A DNA stretch of 27,870 nucleotides, taken from positions 34,848 to 62,717 of the forward strand of contig NZ_MUXW01000026.1 in the NCBI RefSeq assembly GCF_002015085.1. Reading direction: 5' to 3'. Within the stretch, counting starts at the first letter, position 1, and every line of letters starts with the position of its first letter. The position numbers were made by a program, and so were the translations under genes. Of the stretch, positions 1 to 7,523 are shown piece after piece. The DNA comes from Glaesserella parasuis. Lineage in GTDB: Bacteria > Pseudomonadota > Gammaproteobacteria > Enterobacterales > Pasteurellaceae. A model generated the notes under the pieces. That model was given only the letters and a program-made list of their open reading frames with translations. It was not told the DNA's origin and ran no database searches.

Positions 1-32
1 ATGGGTGTTTACACAGAATTTGGGATAGGCTC
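1..32. mobile_element. Possible terminal end of an IS256-type insertion sequence
   Basis: The first ~32 bases, read inwards from position 32, give GAGCCTATCCCAAATTCTGT followed by GTAAAC. This resembles terminal inverted repeats of IS256-family elements, which often combine a G-rich outer end with an inner AATT..TGTGTAAA block. If so, the element body lies to the left of the window and this is its outer tip, about 40 bp past the recN stop. No transposase is visible and the partner repeat cannot be seen, so the call rests on resemblance alone. Confidence 0.3.
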
Positions 33-73
33 CTTTGTTTTCTTTAACAAAGGCATTTTTCTATTCCACTGAA

Positions 74-1753
74 TTAACCCTGTTCTGCCAAATCTAACAT
101 TTCCTGAGCATTCGCTAACACAGCATCGGTAATTTTTTCTCCCCCTAACAGTCGGGCTAAGGCTTTTACTCGTTCTTTTGGTGTTAGCAAACTCATTTTG
201 GTTTCTGTTTGATTATTCTCAACTTGTTTTTGCACATTAAAATGATGATTACCGTGACTTGCCACTTGCGGTAAATGGGTTACACACAACACTTGGCATT
301 TTTTGCCTAGCTGGCGTAATAATCTGCCAACTACCGTTGCAGTTGGTCCGCTGATCCCAACATCGACTTCATCGAAAATAATCGTCGGCGTTGAAAGTTT
401 ATTCGCCGTTAAAACTTGCACCGCAAGGGAAATCCGTGATAACTCGCCACCAGATGCAATTTTAGCTAATGGTTGTGCATTTTGCCCTAAGTTACTGCGA
501 AGATTAAATTCAACGAAATCCGCCCCATTTGCGGATAATTTGTCGAGATTATGCTGAATATCAATGAAAAATTCGCCGTTTTCCATTGCTAATTGTTTAA
601 TCTGTTTGGTCACTTGGGCTGACAGTTTTTGCCCTGCATCTACCCGCTTGTGATAAATTTTTTCTGCTAATTCAACACATTGTTGATAGGCTTGTTGTTC
701 ATCGGCAATTAACTGTTCTTCATTCTCTGCAAAATCTAATAAGGTTTGTAGCTCTTGTTTTAAGCCTAAATGTTTTTGCCATAGTTTATCAGGGGTAATG
801 TGATGTTTGCGAGCCAGTTGCATTGTTTGGCTAATGCGTTGATCTAATTCATTTAATAGCTCAGGATCTTGCTCGATTTTATTGGCAAGATGATTGATTT
901 CAGAGCTGGCTTCCTGTACTTGAATTAAGGCTTCATTGAGCATTTCTAATGCCGATTGATATTGGCTATCGACTTCGACTAGCTCTTCCAAATCCCGAAT
1001 AGCACGATAGAGCATTGTATCTACATTGGCATTATCATCACTTAACAAATTCAATACAGATTGTGACAGTTCCGTTAATTGCTCGGAATTAGCAAGGCGA
1101 GCGTGATCTTCTTCTAGTTGCTCAAATTCCCCTTCTTTAATCGCAAATTCATCAAGTTCTTCCACTTGATATTGCAAAAGCTGTTTGCGAGCTTCATTCT
1201 CTTGACATTGTTGATGGAAATTTTTCACCTGTTTATGCAATTTTCGCCAACTATGATATTGCGTTGCCATTTCCGCTAATAATGGGTGTAAATTGGCATA
1301 ATTATCCACCACTTCAAGCTGATACTCACTTTTCAGCAAGAGCTGTGGGGCGTGCTGACCATTCAAATGGATAAGATATTGCCCAAGCTCTCGCAGTTGC
1401 GAAACAGGGATTGGGTGATTATTGACAAAGGCTTTGGAACGCCCTTCTTGATTAATCATACGGCGTAAAATGCACTCTTGTGGATTATCTTCATCAAGTA
1501 GCTCGTGTTCCTTTAACCATAAATAGGCAGGGCTAGTAGGTTGCATAGAAAATGTCGCCGAAATATCCGCTTTATCTGCGCCATTACGGATCATTGAGCT
1601 TTCAGAACGATAGCCTAAGCATAAGCCAAGCGCATCAATCCCGATAGACTTACCAGCCCCTGTTTCCCCTGTAATGACGGACATTCCTTCATTTAATTCA
1701 AGGGTTAGGTGACGAACAATCGCAAAATTATTGATGGTTAATTGAGTTAGCAT
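74..1753 (-). CDS. recN: DNA repair protein RecN
   Basis: SMC-like ATPase of recombinational double-strand break repair; known in the family to bind DNA ends in the cytoplasm and tether broken chromosomes. Visible: Walker A GETGAGKS at residues 29-36, a long Glu/Gln/Leu-rich coiled-coil middle (about 155-370), the ABC signature in KIASGGELSR, and Walker B in PTIIFDEVDVG. I chose the ATG at 1753 (559 aa, normal for RecN) because the protein then opens with the conserved MLTQLTINNFAIV. An in-frame start 19 codons upstream would run through the promoter and LexA boxes. The ribosome site is weak (GGG about 12 bases ahead). The gene stands alone. The nadK gene that often precedes recN in enterics is not present; a metE fragment is there instead. 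Confidence 0.96.
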   Translation of the reverse strand: MLTQLTINNFAIVRHLTLELNEGMSVITGETGAGKSIGIDALGLCLGYRSESSMIRNGADKADISATFSMQPTSPAYLWLKEHELLDEDNPQECILRRMINQEGRSKAFVNNHPIPVSQLRELGQYLIHLNGQHAPQLLLKSEYQLEVVDNYANLHPLLAEMATQYHSWRKLHKQVKNFHQQCQENEARKQLLQYQVEELDEFAIKEGEFEQLEEDHARLANSEQLTELSQSVLNLLSDDNANVDTMLYRAIRDLEELVEVDSQYQSALEMLNEALIQVQEASSEINHLANKIEQDPELLNELDQRISQTMQLARKHHITPDKLWQKHLGLKQELQTLLDFAENEEQLIADEQQAYQQCVELAEKIYHKRVDAGQKLSAQVTKQIKQLAMENGEFFIDIQHNLDKLSANGADFVEFNLRSNLGQNAQPLAKIASGGELSRISLAVQVLTANKLSTPTIIFDEVDVGISGPTATVVGRLLRQLGKKCQVLCVTHLPQVASHGNHHFNVQKQVENNQTETKMSLLTPKERVKALARLLGGEKITDAVLANAQEMLDLAEQG

Positions 1754-1775
1754 AAGAAAATACCCATACGAAACA

Positions 1776-1812
1776 CTGTATGAGCATATAGTATCACTGT
1801 TTTTATACACAG
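1776..1812 (-). promoter_or_regulatory. Two adjacent LexA (SOS) boxes in front of recN
   Basis: Box one (1797-1812) is CTGTTTTTATACACAG, a perfect CTGT-N8-ACAG. Box two (1776-1791) is CTGTATGAGCATATAG, one base off in the right half-site. They lie 21 bp apart start to start, on the same face of the helix. E. coli recN is a classic strongly SOS-induced gene with multiple LexA boxes, so this fits tight LexA repression and strong damage induction. Confidence 0.88.
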
Positions 1813-1816
1813 TAAA
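1788..1816 (-). promoter_or_regulatory. recN promoter
   Basis: On the minus strand TTTACT (-35, 1811-1816) and TACTAT (-10, 1788-1793) are separated by exactly 17 bp. The -35 touches one LexA box and the -10 overlaps the other, as expected for a LexA-occluded promoter. Each element matches the consensus at 4 of 6 positions. Confidence 0.6.
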
Positions 1817-1912
1817 TAAAATACAGAAAATTTTATGGTAAAGAATAGGACAAATTTATTGTTATTTTGGAAGATATATTCAGATGCAATGTACATTACA
1901 AGGAATACATCC

Positions 1913-1942
1913 GAAATTAGCCCAAGTAATAGGGCTAATTTC
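1913..1942 (-). terminator. Hairpin behind the metE fragment
   Basis: A perfect 11-bp inverted repeat, GAAATTAGCCC and GGGCTAATTTC, with an 8-base spacer. It lies 53 bp past the stop of the metE fragment and ~100 bp ahead of the recN promoter. It has no good T-run on either strand, so it may be a weak or factor-assisted terminator. The rest of 1813-1995 shows no gene. Confidence 0.35.
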
Positions 1943-1995
1943 AGATTGTTGACAAAGATATCTATACTATTTCCATAGTTTAAGATAAATATTAA

Positions 1996-2220
1996 CTACA
2001 CCAACTCCGCCCTCAATTTCTTGGTCACTTCCACCATCACTTGCAACTGCTCAATGGTTTCTTTCCAGTCTCGGGTTTTTAAGCCGCAGTCTGGGTTTAC
2101 CCATAAGCGTTCTTTTGGTACCACTTTCAAGGCTTTACGCAACAAGTGTTCGATCTCTTCTGCTTTTGGTACGCGTGGGCTGTGAATGTCGTACACGCCC
2201 AGGCCGATGTCGTTGGGGTA
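1996..2220 (-). pseudogene. metE: Orphan 3' fragment of metE (last ~74 codons)
   Basis: In frame it encodes YPNDIGLGVYDIHS through to KKLRAELV and a TAG stop, matching the C-terminus of the intact MetE at 7524 almost residue for residue, including the NPDC motif that supplies a zinc-ligand cysteine. By eye there are about 11 base differences over 220 bp (~95% identity), several changing the protein (Gly-Pro to Gly-Leu, Arg-Gly-Trp to Arg-Asp-Trp, final Asp to Val). Homology stops abruptly at 2220, where siderophore-receptor sequence begins on the other strand. It has no start codon of its own, promoter or catalytic core, so it cannot make an enzyme. Confidence 0.93.
1999..2220. repeat. Direct repeat, left copy (metE 3' end)
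   Basis: This stretch is repeated in the same orientation at 7527-7748, an offset of 5,528 bp, with about 95% identity by eye. Together the copies bracket the receptor fragment, the ABC transporter and the ZnuD-like receptor. Homologous recombination between them would delete that cargo and leave one complete metE. Confidence 0.9.
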
Positions 2221-2221
2221 A

Positions 2222-3072
2222 ACGGGGGAATGATAAAACTCGAAATAAAATTTATTTTTAAAACGGTAAATAATAGAGATTGGTGGAATAATAGAGTTGA
2301 TACCGATGCGGATGAACATTCACACTTAAAACGCAGCCGTTTTGTACCTTACTTTGGTTTAACTTACGATCTTAATGAAAACAATAGCTTATATTTAAGT
2401 TATACCAGTATTTTCAAACCAAATAGCTCAATAGATCGTGATGGCAATGTGTTAAAACCGGTATTAGGCAACAATCAAGAAATCGGCTGGAAAGGCGAAT
2501 GGTATAACGGACAGCTTAATGCAACTGTGGCGTTGTTCCAAATTAACCAAAAAAACCGCCCTGTCTATATTGATGATGCCACCCATAAAAATGGGGGATA
2601 TTACGGCACATTAGGCGAAGTACGCAGTCGTGGTGTTGATGTCGAAATCTCAGGGAAGATCACAGACGATTGGCAACTGTTTGCAGGTTATACATTTAAT
2701 CAAAGCAAATACTTAGAAACGGAAAGTTCTCGCTATTTAGCCGGAACAAATTATAGTAAACATACACCAAAACATATGTTCCGCCTTTATACGGACTATA
2801 ATTTACCATTCGACAGCAAAAAATGGTCGGTTGGTGCAGGGGTAATGATGCAAAGCGAAACGGATAGTTTATACTCGGTCAAACAAGGCGGTTATGCGAT
2901 TTGGGATGCCAATATCCGTTATCAAGTCAGCAAACATATTGCCTTAGGGATTGTCGGAAAGAATTTAACTAACCGCAAATACTATGAAAACAATCGTGTC
3001 AGAACCTTAGGTATCAATAATTTCTACGGTCAGGAACGTACCGTTGTATTTAACTTAGATTGGAAATTTTAA
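2222..3072 (+). pseudogene. Truncated FhuE-like TonB-dependent siderophore receptor (C-terminal part only)
   Basis: Encodes roughly the last 260 residues of an outer-membrane ferric-siderophore receptor of the FhuE/FpvA kind. Recognisable barrel landmarks include SLYLSYTSIFKPN, GNNQEIGWKGEW, EVRSRGVDVEISG, VGKNLTNRKYY and a terminal aromatic in LDWKF. The signal peptide, TonB box, plug and first barrel strands are missing; the full family is about 700-730 aa. Clear homology begins near 2285 (NNRVDTDADEHS). The open frame runs on to the left through the antisense of the metE fragment to a GTG at 2146, so a 308-aa chimera could be translated, but without an export signal. The 5' end was most likely lost when the metE junction formed. 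Ligand specificity cannot be read. Confidence 0.88.
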
Positions 3073-3090
3073 TTAGTAAATTTTCACTCG

Positions 3091-3132
3091 GAACAGACCG
3101 CTTACAAGCGGTCTGTTCTTTTCTCTTTTTTG
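3091..3132 (+). terminator. Terminator built from two inverted uptake signals, after the receptor fragment
   Basis: Arms 3091-3103 and 3106-3118 are perfectly complementary over 13 bp with a 2-base turn. Each arm carries the AAGCGGTC uptake core, in opposite orientations. A T-rich tail (3119-3130) follows. Paired USS acting as terminators are typical of Pasteurellaceae. It ends only about 8 bases before the next start codon. Confidence 0.88.
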
Positions 3133-3139
3133 CAAAACG

Positions 3140-4801
3140 ATGAAAACACTTCGACATTTCAAACAACTTGCTACGCCATTTTGGTTTCGCCGCCAGCAAT
3201 GGTTTGAGTGGCTATTACTTGTAGCAATGCTTGGATTTGCCCTTTTGATTATTAGGGTAAGCGTATGGATTACTGAATGGAATAAGCTTTTCTACGATGC
3301 CCTGGCCGATTTCAACGGCAAAGTGATTCCCCAACTAGTGCTAAATTATTTGAGTTATATTACGTTGATTGTAGCTTTTATTGTATTCGGCAACTGGATA
3401 CGAAAAATCCTGATTTTCCGTTGGCGAGAACATTTGACCAAGCAATTTCAGCAACAATGGCTAAGCCAGCACAACCACTATCATTTGACTTTTTCAAACG
3501 ATATTGATAACCCCGATCAACGGATTGCGGAAGACTGTTTTTTATTCGCTGAACAAAGTATCGACTTATTCAAATATTTTGTGATGAATGTAGCAAAATT
3601 AGGGGCTTTTATCACGATTTTATGGCAAATGTCTTGCATGCAACAGTTTTCTTTTGCGGGAGTGGATTGGACTATTCACGGCTATTTAGTTTGGATTGCA
3701 TTGCTTTACTCTCTGATTTGTACGCTTTTTATGCATTTTATCGGACATAAATTACAAGGTTTAAATGTTGAGCGTCAGCATAAAGAAGCGGACTATCGAG
3801 CAACTTTATTGCGTATTCGCGACAATTCGGAGCAAATCGCCTTTTATCACGGTGAAAAACAGGAAATTTCACGATTATCTGCTCGTTTTCAAGGGATCAA
3901 ACAGAATTGGTTTGACTTAATTAAACGAGAAATGAAAGTGGAAACCTTCTCCGCCACTTACCTACGTTTAAGCCTGTTTATTCCAATTTTAGCAACCTTG
4001 CCGATGTATCTCGCCCGAACAATGACATTTGGCGATATGATGCAGGCTCGTAGTGCATTTTCCAATGTGCAAGACGGTTTCGGTTGGTTTATGGATTACT
4101 ATAAACGTTTGATTGAATGGTCGGCAGTAATTAAACGTTTAGCCGATTTTCAGGAACGCTTAACCAAATTAGAGCTACAAAGTACATCGCACATTATTTC
4201 ATCTTCTGATTGTAGCCTTGAAGTAGATAATCTTACCGTTCAAACACCGCAAGGCAAACCACTGTTTGCAAATTTTTCACTCAAACTGACCGCTTGCGAT
4301 TGGGTTTTACTAGAAGGAAAAAGCGGTATTGGTAAATCTACGCTGCTCAGAACCTTAGCGGGTTTATGGCAGCATTATCAAGGCGATATTCGTCTTCAAG
4401 CTCGTTCTTTCTTATTTTTACCGCAAAAGCCTTATTTAGCGGAAGACAGCTTACGAGCCGTGCTAAGCTACCCCGATGAACCGCTTAATGATGATGTCAG
4501 ATTGCAATGTCTTTTAAAACAAGTTGGCTTATCACATTTAGCGGATTCGCTTAATGAGGTACAAGAGTGGCAAAAACGGCTTTCAGGTGGCGAACAACAA
4601 CGCATCAGTATTGCTAGAGCCTTATTACATCGCCCCGATATACTTTTTTTAGATGAGGCAACAAATCAGCTGGACGATGAATCTGCTTGCTATTTAATGA
4701 AACAGTTACAGAAAGAATTGAATAATAGTATTTGTATTGCGATTAGTCATCAGGAAGTTGTGCAATCATTATTTAGAAGTAGATGCTTAATATTGCCGTA
4801 A
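3140..4801 (+). CDS. YddA/SbmA-type ABC transporter, fused permease and ATPase
   Basis: A 553-aa half-transporter: an N-terminal membrane region with about six helices (residues ~20-330) and a C-terminal ATPase. ATPase motifs: Walker A GKSGIGKST (393-401), signature LSGGE (481-485), Walker B LFLDEAT (502-508), switch His in ISHQ. The membrane part belongs to the SbmA/BacA-like ABC fold, as in E. coli YddA; relatives move peptides or cobalamin (Rv1819c). E. coli yddA lies beside a TonB-receptor gene (yddB), and this gene likewise follows a siderophore-receptor fragment, so a role with siderophores is possible but inferred. The substrate is unknown. The start lies 8 bases past a terminator and I see no Shine-Dalgarno site or promoter. 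Expression probably depended on readthrough from the now-broken receptor gene. Confidence 0.85.
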   Translation: MKTLRHFKQLATPFWFRRQQWFEWLLLVAMLGFALLIIRVSVWITEWNKLFYDALADFNGKVIPQLVLNYLSYITLIVAFIVFGNWIRKILIFRWREHLTKQFQQQWLSQHNHYHLTFSNDIDNPDQRIAEDCFLFAEQSIDLFKYFVMNVAKLGAFITILWQMSCMQQFSFAGVDWTIHGYLVWIALLYSLICTLFMHFIGHKLQGLNVERQHKEADYRATLLRIRDNSEQIAFYHGEKQEISRLSARFQGIKQNWFDLIKREMKVETFSATYLRLSLFIPILATLPMYLARTMTFGDMMQARSAFSNVQDGFGWFMDYYKRLIEWSAVIKRLADFQERLTKLELQSTSHIISSSDCSLEVDNLTVQTPQGKPLFANFSLKLTACDWVLLEGKSGIGKSTLLRTLAGLWQHYQGDIRLQARSFLFLPQKPYLAEDSLRAVLSYPDEPLNDDVRLQCLLKQVGLSHLADSLNEVQEWQKRLSGGEQQRISIARALLHRPDILFLDEATNQLDDESACYLMKQLQKELNNSICIAISHQEVVQSLFRSRCLILP

Positions 4802-4825
4802 TGCAAGCCTTACTCTTTCGAGCCT

Positions 4826-4881
4826 CAAGCGGTAAGATTCATTCAATTTTTTGCAAAAAATGATCTAAATCTTACCGCTTG
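4826..4881. terminator. Bidirectional terminator with inverted uptake signals
   Basis: A perfect 14-bp inverted repeat (CAAGCGGTAAGATT at 4826-4839, complement at 4868-4881) encloses a loop that itself holds the palindrome ATTTTTTGCAAAAAAT. Both arms contain the uptake core. It lies between the convergent ABC transporter (ends 4801) and TonB receptor (ends 4899), so it can serve both. Confidence 0.75.
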
Positions 4882-4898
4882 TTTATATCCAAATTTGT

Positions 4899-7376
4899 TT
4901 AGAACTTGTAGTTAACACCTAAACTTATATTTCGTCCCATTTGTGGAATATAAGGTAAGAAGGTTTCATGGGCATACACTTCTTCATTCAGTAAGTTATT
5001 CGCTTTGAGAAATAGCTCGTACTCCCCTTTCGCTAATTTGTTTTGATAAGTAAGCCCAAGATTCAGCATATTATGCCCTTGCGTGACATTTTCAAATTTT
5101 GAAATGCGATGTTGCGTGAAGACATGATAATACTCTAATTCACCTTTGAGATTTTCAGTAAAATCACTTTTAATGCGAGCCCCAACCCGAATTGGGGGAA
5201 GACGTGGGGTGTACATTTTCGCTTGCTCTTCATACACTGGTTCTTGTACACGAATTTGACGCTCAATTCCCATTTCGTTTCTAACTTTAGAAGCTGCTCG
5301 CCATGGTTTCATTTTCGGATTTTCCTGCATCAGTTTTTCTACTGCTTTGGTAAACTCTGGATTATCTACATAACTTACTTTATCGCTGGTACGAATATCG
5401 TGGGCTTTTAAGTAACCTTTTACATAATCACCGAATAGGCTGATATGATGTTTTGGTGTAACTTGATAACCAAAATTAACTTCCACACCATAGAAGCGAG
5501 CAGGAGCTTGCATATAGCGATTAATGCGTAAATCGCTATCTTGCTTCATTGAAGCAGGTCCTCTCCCTGAGTTGAGTGTATAGAGATAGGTATAGTTATC
5601 AAAGTTGTATAAGAACCCACTCAGATAATAGCTAAATTTATCGCCTTCATAGCTTAATCCTAAATCAAGGTTATTAGATTTTTCTTTGCTTAGCCCTTTA
5701 TTACCCATTTCAAATGAGTTTGTTGCCAAATGCATGCCATGCGCATATAGCTCTTGTGCGTTAGGAAGCCTTTCTTGGTGCGAAGCGGTCAGAGAGAGCT
5801 TATGATTTTCTTTAAATGCCCAATGCGCACCTAGCGCAAAAGAATGTGCTGTTTCTTTATGTGCTTGGGTTAAAGTATAGTAATTATCCATGGCATGAGC
5901 TGTTTCCGGTCTTTTACTATCAATATATCCAAGAGAGAGAAACTCATTACGTACTTTTTCATGATCGTAATCTTTGGTGACTTTTTGTTTTTCTAAACGT
6001 GCAGAAGCCTCAAAGGTAATATCATTCCATTGATAACTTTCTAAACCGAATAAACTCCAGTTCTGCATTTTGTTATTGTTCAATAACTGCTGTACGCCAC
6101 GATGTTTGTGCTTATGTGTTGCAGAATCTTCTGGAGATAATGCACTATTTTTTTGTTCAAGGTATTGAATGCCCCATATCCCCGTTAAATTCCCGATTGG
6201 GCTATGTACAAATTCCAGACGAGTGGTGAGCCCTTTATTTTTAAAGAGATTTGCTGCTTTTTCTCCCTCTATTTCTCCGTGCTGATAATTTACATGGCTT
6301 GCGTTAAATCTCAATTTATCTACATACTTAAAGGGTTCGATAATCTCGCCTCTAAAATCGTAACGCTGACTTTTCAAATCGACATAAGGCGTAGCTGACA
6401 AACCATGGGCATGACAATCCGCCATATTTACGCCTGGATTAGCCCAAAAGAGATGTCGATCATCGGCAAGTTCAGGGTAAGGGAATAAATAGGGATATTG
6501 CTGTTTAACACTTTCATTAATAATCCTTACCGCACAGCCTTCATAAATATGATTATGAGCGGGTAATCCATATTTATCTTGGCGCTCGGTATAGGCAAGC
6601 CCTAGATAGCCTTTTTCATGAACCCAAGAGATGCCAGCCGTGCCGACTTGTGATTTTGCCCAACTTTCAGGGACATGTGAAAGATTTTGATAGCTCATCT
6701 CTCTACGATTAAAGGCTTTTTTATCTGCATAAGTGCCATAACGATAATGTGGCGTTTTGTAGTTCCCTGCTTGTTTTGATAAACCTTCAAGATGAACGGC
6801 TATATTCGGATGAATGGCAAAGGTAACACCTGCGGTGGTCAATTTTTCATTGTTATTGGTATTAAAACGGAAACCTATCTCGCTCTTAAGTCCATTCTGT
6901 GGCATGAAATTCGGAATTTTATTATCAAGTACGTTGATTACCCCTGCAGCATTGCCTGAACTGTATAGCAAGGTAGAAGGTCCCCTAACGATTTCAACTT
7001 GTTTGGATAATGTTGTATCCACCGTTACCGCATGATCCGGCGACATAGTGGACATATCCACCACATCACTATTATTTTGTAATATCTTGATACGCTTACC
7101 TTCTTGCCCACGAATAATCGGCGCTGAAGCTCCGCCACCATACTGGTTAGAATGAATTCCTAACTCACTAGATAAAGCGTCCCCTAGTGTTGTTGATTTC
7201 TGTTTGAATACTTTTCCATCGATCAGCTTATCACTTACATTCGGGCGATCTCCTAGCAAGTTACTCTCCGCCACTTTGGCTTCTACCTGAATTTCCTCAA
7301 GTTCTGCCACTTCTTCTGCATATACACATACAGAAAAAATAGAAATTATTGAAAGCGTTATCGCATTTTTTTTCAT
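4899..7376 (-). CDS. ZnuD-like TonB-dependent outer-membrane receptor
   Basis: 825 aa. Signal peptide MKKNAITLSIISIFSVCVYA (1-20), TonB-box-like LEEIQVEAKV just after it, plug domain (about 40-160, IIRGQEGKRIKIL and VEIVRGPSTLLYSSGNAAGVI), 22-strand-type barrel, terminal Phe. The barrel closely recalls Neisseria ZnuD: KLSLTASHQERLPNAQELYAHG, ATNSFEMGNKGLSKEKSNN, NLLNEEVYAHETFLPYIPQMGR. ZnuD imports zinc and can bind haem. His/Cys-rich loops support metal binding: HNHIYEGC, DCHAHG and a THKHKH cluster. I chose the ATG at 7376 over one nine codons upstream because AAAGGAG sits at ideal distance and the signal peptide then starts with MKK. It converges on the ABC gene and has its own promoter. 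Zinc versus haem cannot be settled here. Confidence 0.88.
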   Translation of the reverse strand: MKKNAITLSIISIFSVCVYAEEVAELEEIQVEAKVAESNLLGDRPNVSDKLIDGKVFKQKSTTLGDALSSELGIHSNQYGGGASAPIIRGQEGKRIKILQNNSDVVDMSTMSPDHAVTVDTTLSKQVEIVRGPSTLLYSSGNAAGVINVLDNKIPNFMPQNGLKSEIGFRFNTNNNEKLTTAGVTFAIHPNIAVHLEGLSKQAGNYKTPHYRYGTYADKKAFNRREMSYQNLSHVPESWAKSQVGTAGISWVHEKGYLGLAYTERQDKYGLPAHNHIYEGCAVRIINESVKQQYPYLFPYPELADDRHLFWANPGVNMADCHAHGLSATPYVDLKSQRYDFRGEIIEPFKYVDKLRFNASHVNYQHGEIEGEKAANLFKNKGLTTRLEFVHSPIGNLTGIWGIQYLEQKNSALSPEDSATHKHKHRGVQQLLNNNKMQNWSLFGLESYQWNDITFEASARLEKQKVTKDYDHEKVRNEFLSLGYIDSKRPETAHAMDNYYTLTQAHKETAHSFALGAHWAFKENHKLSLTASHQERLPNAQELYAHGMHLATNSFEMGNKGLSKEKSNNLDLGLSYEGDKFSYYLSGFLYNFDNYTYLYTLNSGRGPASMKQDSDLRINRYMQAPARFYGVEVNFGYQVTPKHHISLFGDYVKGYLKAHDIRTSDKVSYVDNPEFTKAVEKLMQENPKMKPWRAASKVRNEMGIERQIRVQEPVYEEQAKMYTPRLPPIRVGARIKSDFTENLKGELEYYHVFTQHRISKFENVTQGHNMLNLGLTYQNKLAKGEYELFLKANNLLNEEVYAHETFLPYIPQMGRNISLGVNYKF

Positions 7377-7399
7377 TTTGTCTCCTTTAGATAAATTAA

Positions 7400-7446
7400 C
7401 CATATTTTTTTTATGGAATAATAAATAAAAAGGAGAATAAAATCAA
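7400..7446 (-). promoter_or_regulatory. Promoter of the ZnuD-like receptor, with a small dyad
   Basis: TTGATT (-35, 7441-7446), a 17-bp spacer and TATTAT (-10, 7418-7423), read on the minus strand. Just downstream, where transcription would start, CCATA (7400-7404) and TATGG (7412-7416) form a short dyad around an A/T run, a possible operator. I found no convincing Zur or Fur box. Confidence 0.55.
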
Positions 7447-7481
7447 TTAAAGCTTAATTTTTTTATGGATTTGATAACAAG

Positions 7482-7506
7482 GAAAAGGGCGTTAAATATA
7501 ACGCCC
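7482..7506 (-). terminator. metE terminator
   Basis: GGGCGTTA (7487-7494) pairs perfectly with TAACGCCC (7499-7506) around AATA. On the minus strand it is followed by TTTTCC. It lies 18 bp past the metE stop and separates metE from the receptor promoter. The orphan metE fragment lacks this terminator. Confidence 0.8.
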
Positions 7507-7523
7507 TAGAGTAAATCTTAAAA

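Noticed and set aside
1754..1810. In-frame upstream ATG extending RecN by 19 residues
   Set aside because: The extension overlaps the promoter -10 and both LexA boxes, and the conserved RecN N-terminus begins at 1753.
1949..1978. TTGACA consensus -35 on the plus strand
   Set aside because: No -10 lies at 16-18 bp (TATACT is only 8 bp away), and only the receptor fragment and antisense metE lie downstream.
1996..2319. 107-aa minus-strand reading frame as a gene
   Set aside because: Its first third is antisense to receptor DNA and the rest is the metE fragment; the start codon is accidental.
7400..7480. Zur or Fur box ahead of the ZnuD-like receptor
   Set aside because: Only a short CCATA/TATGG dyad is present; no 19-23-bp palindrome of the ATGTTATA type or GATAATGATTATC type could be found by eye.
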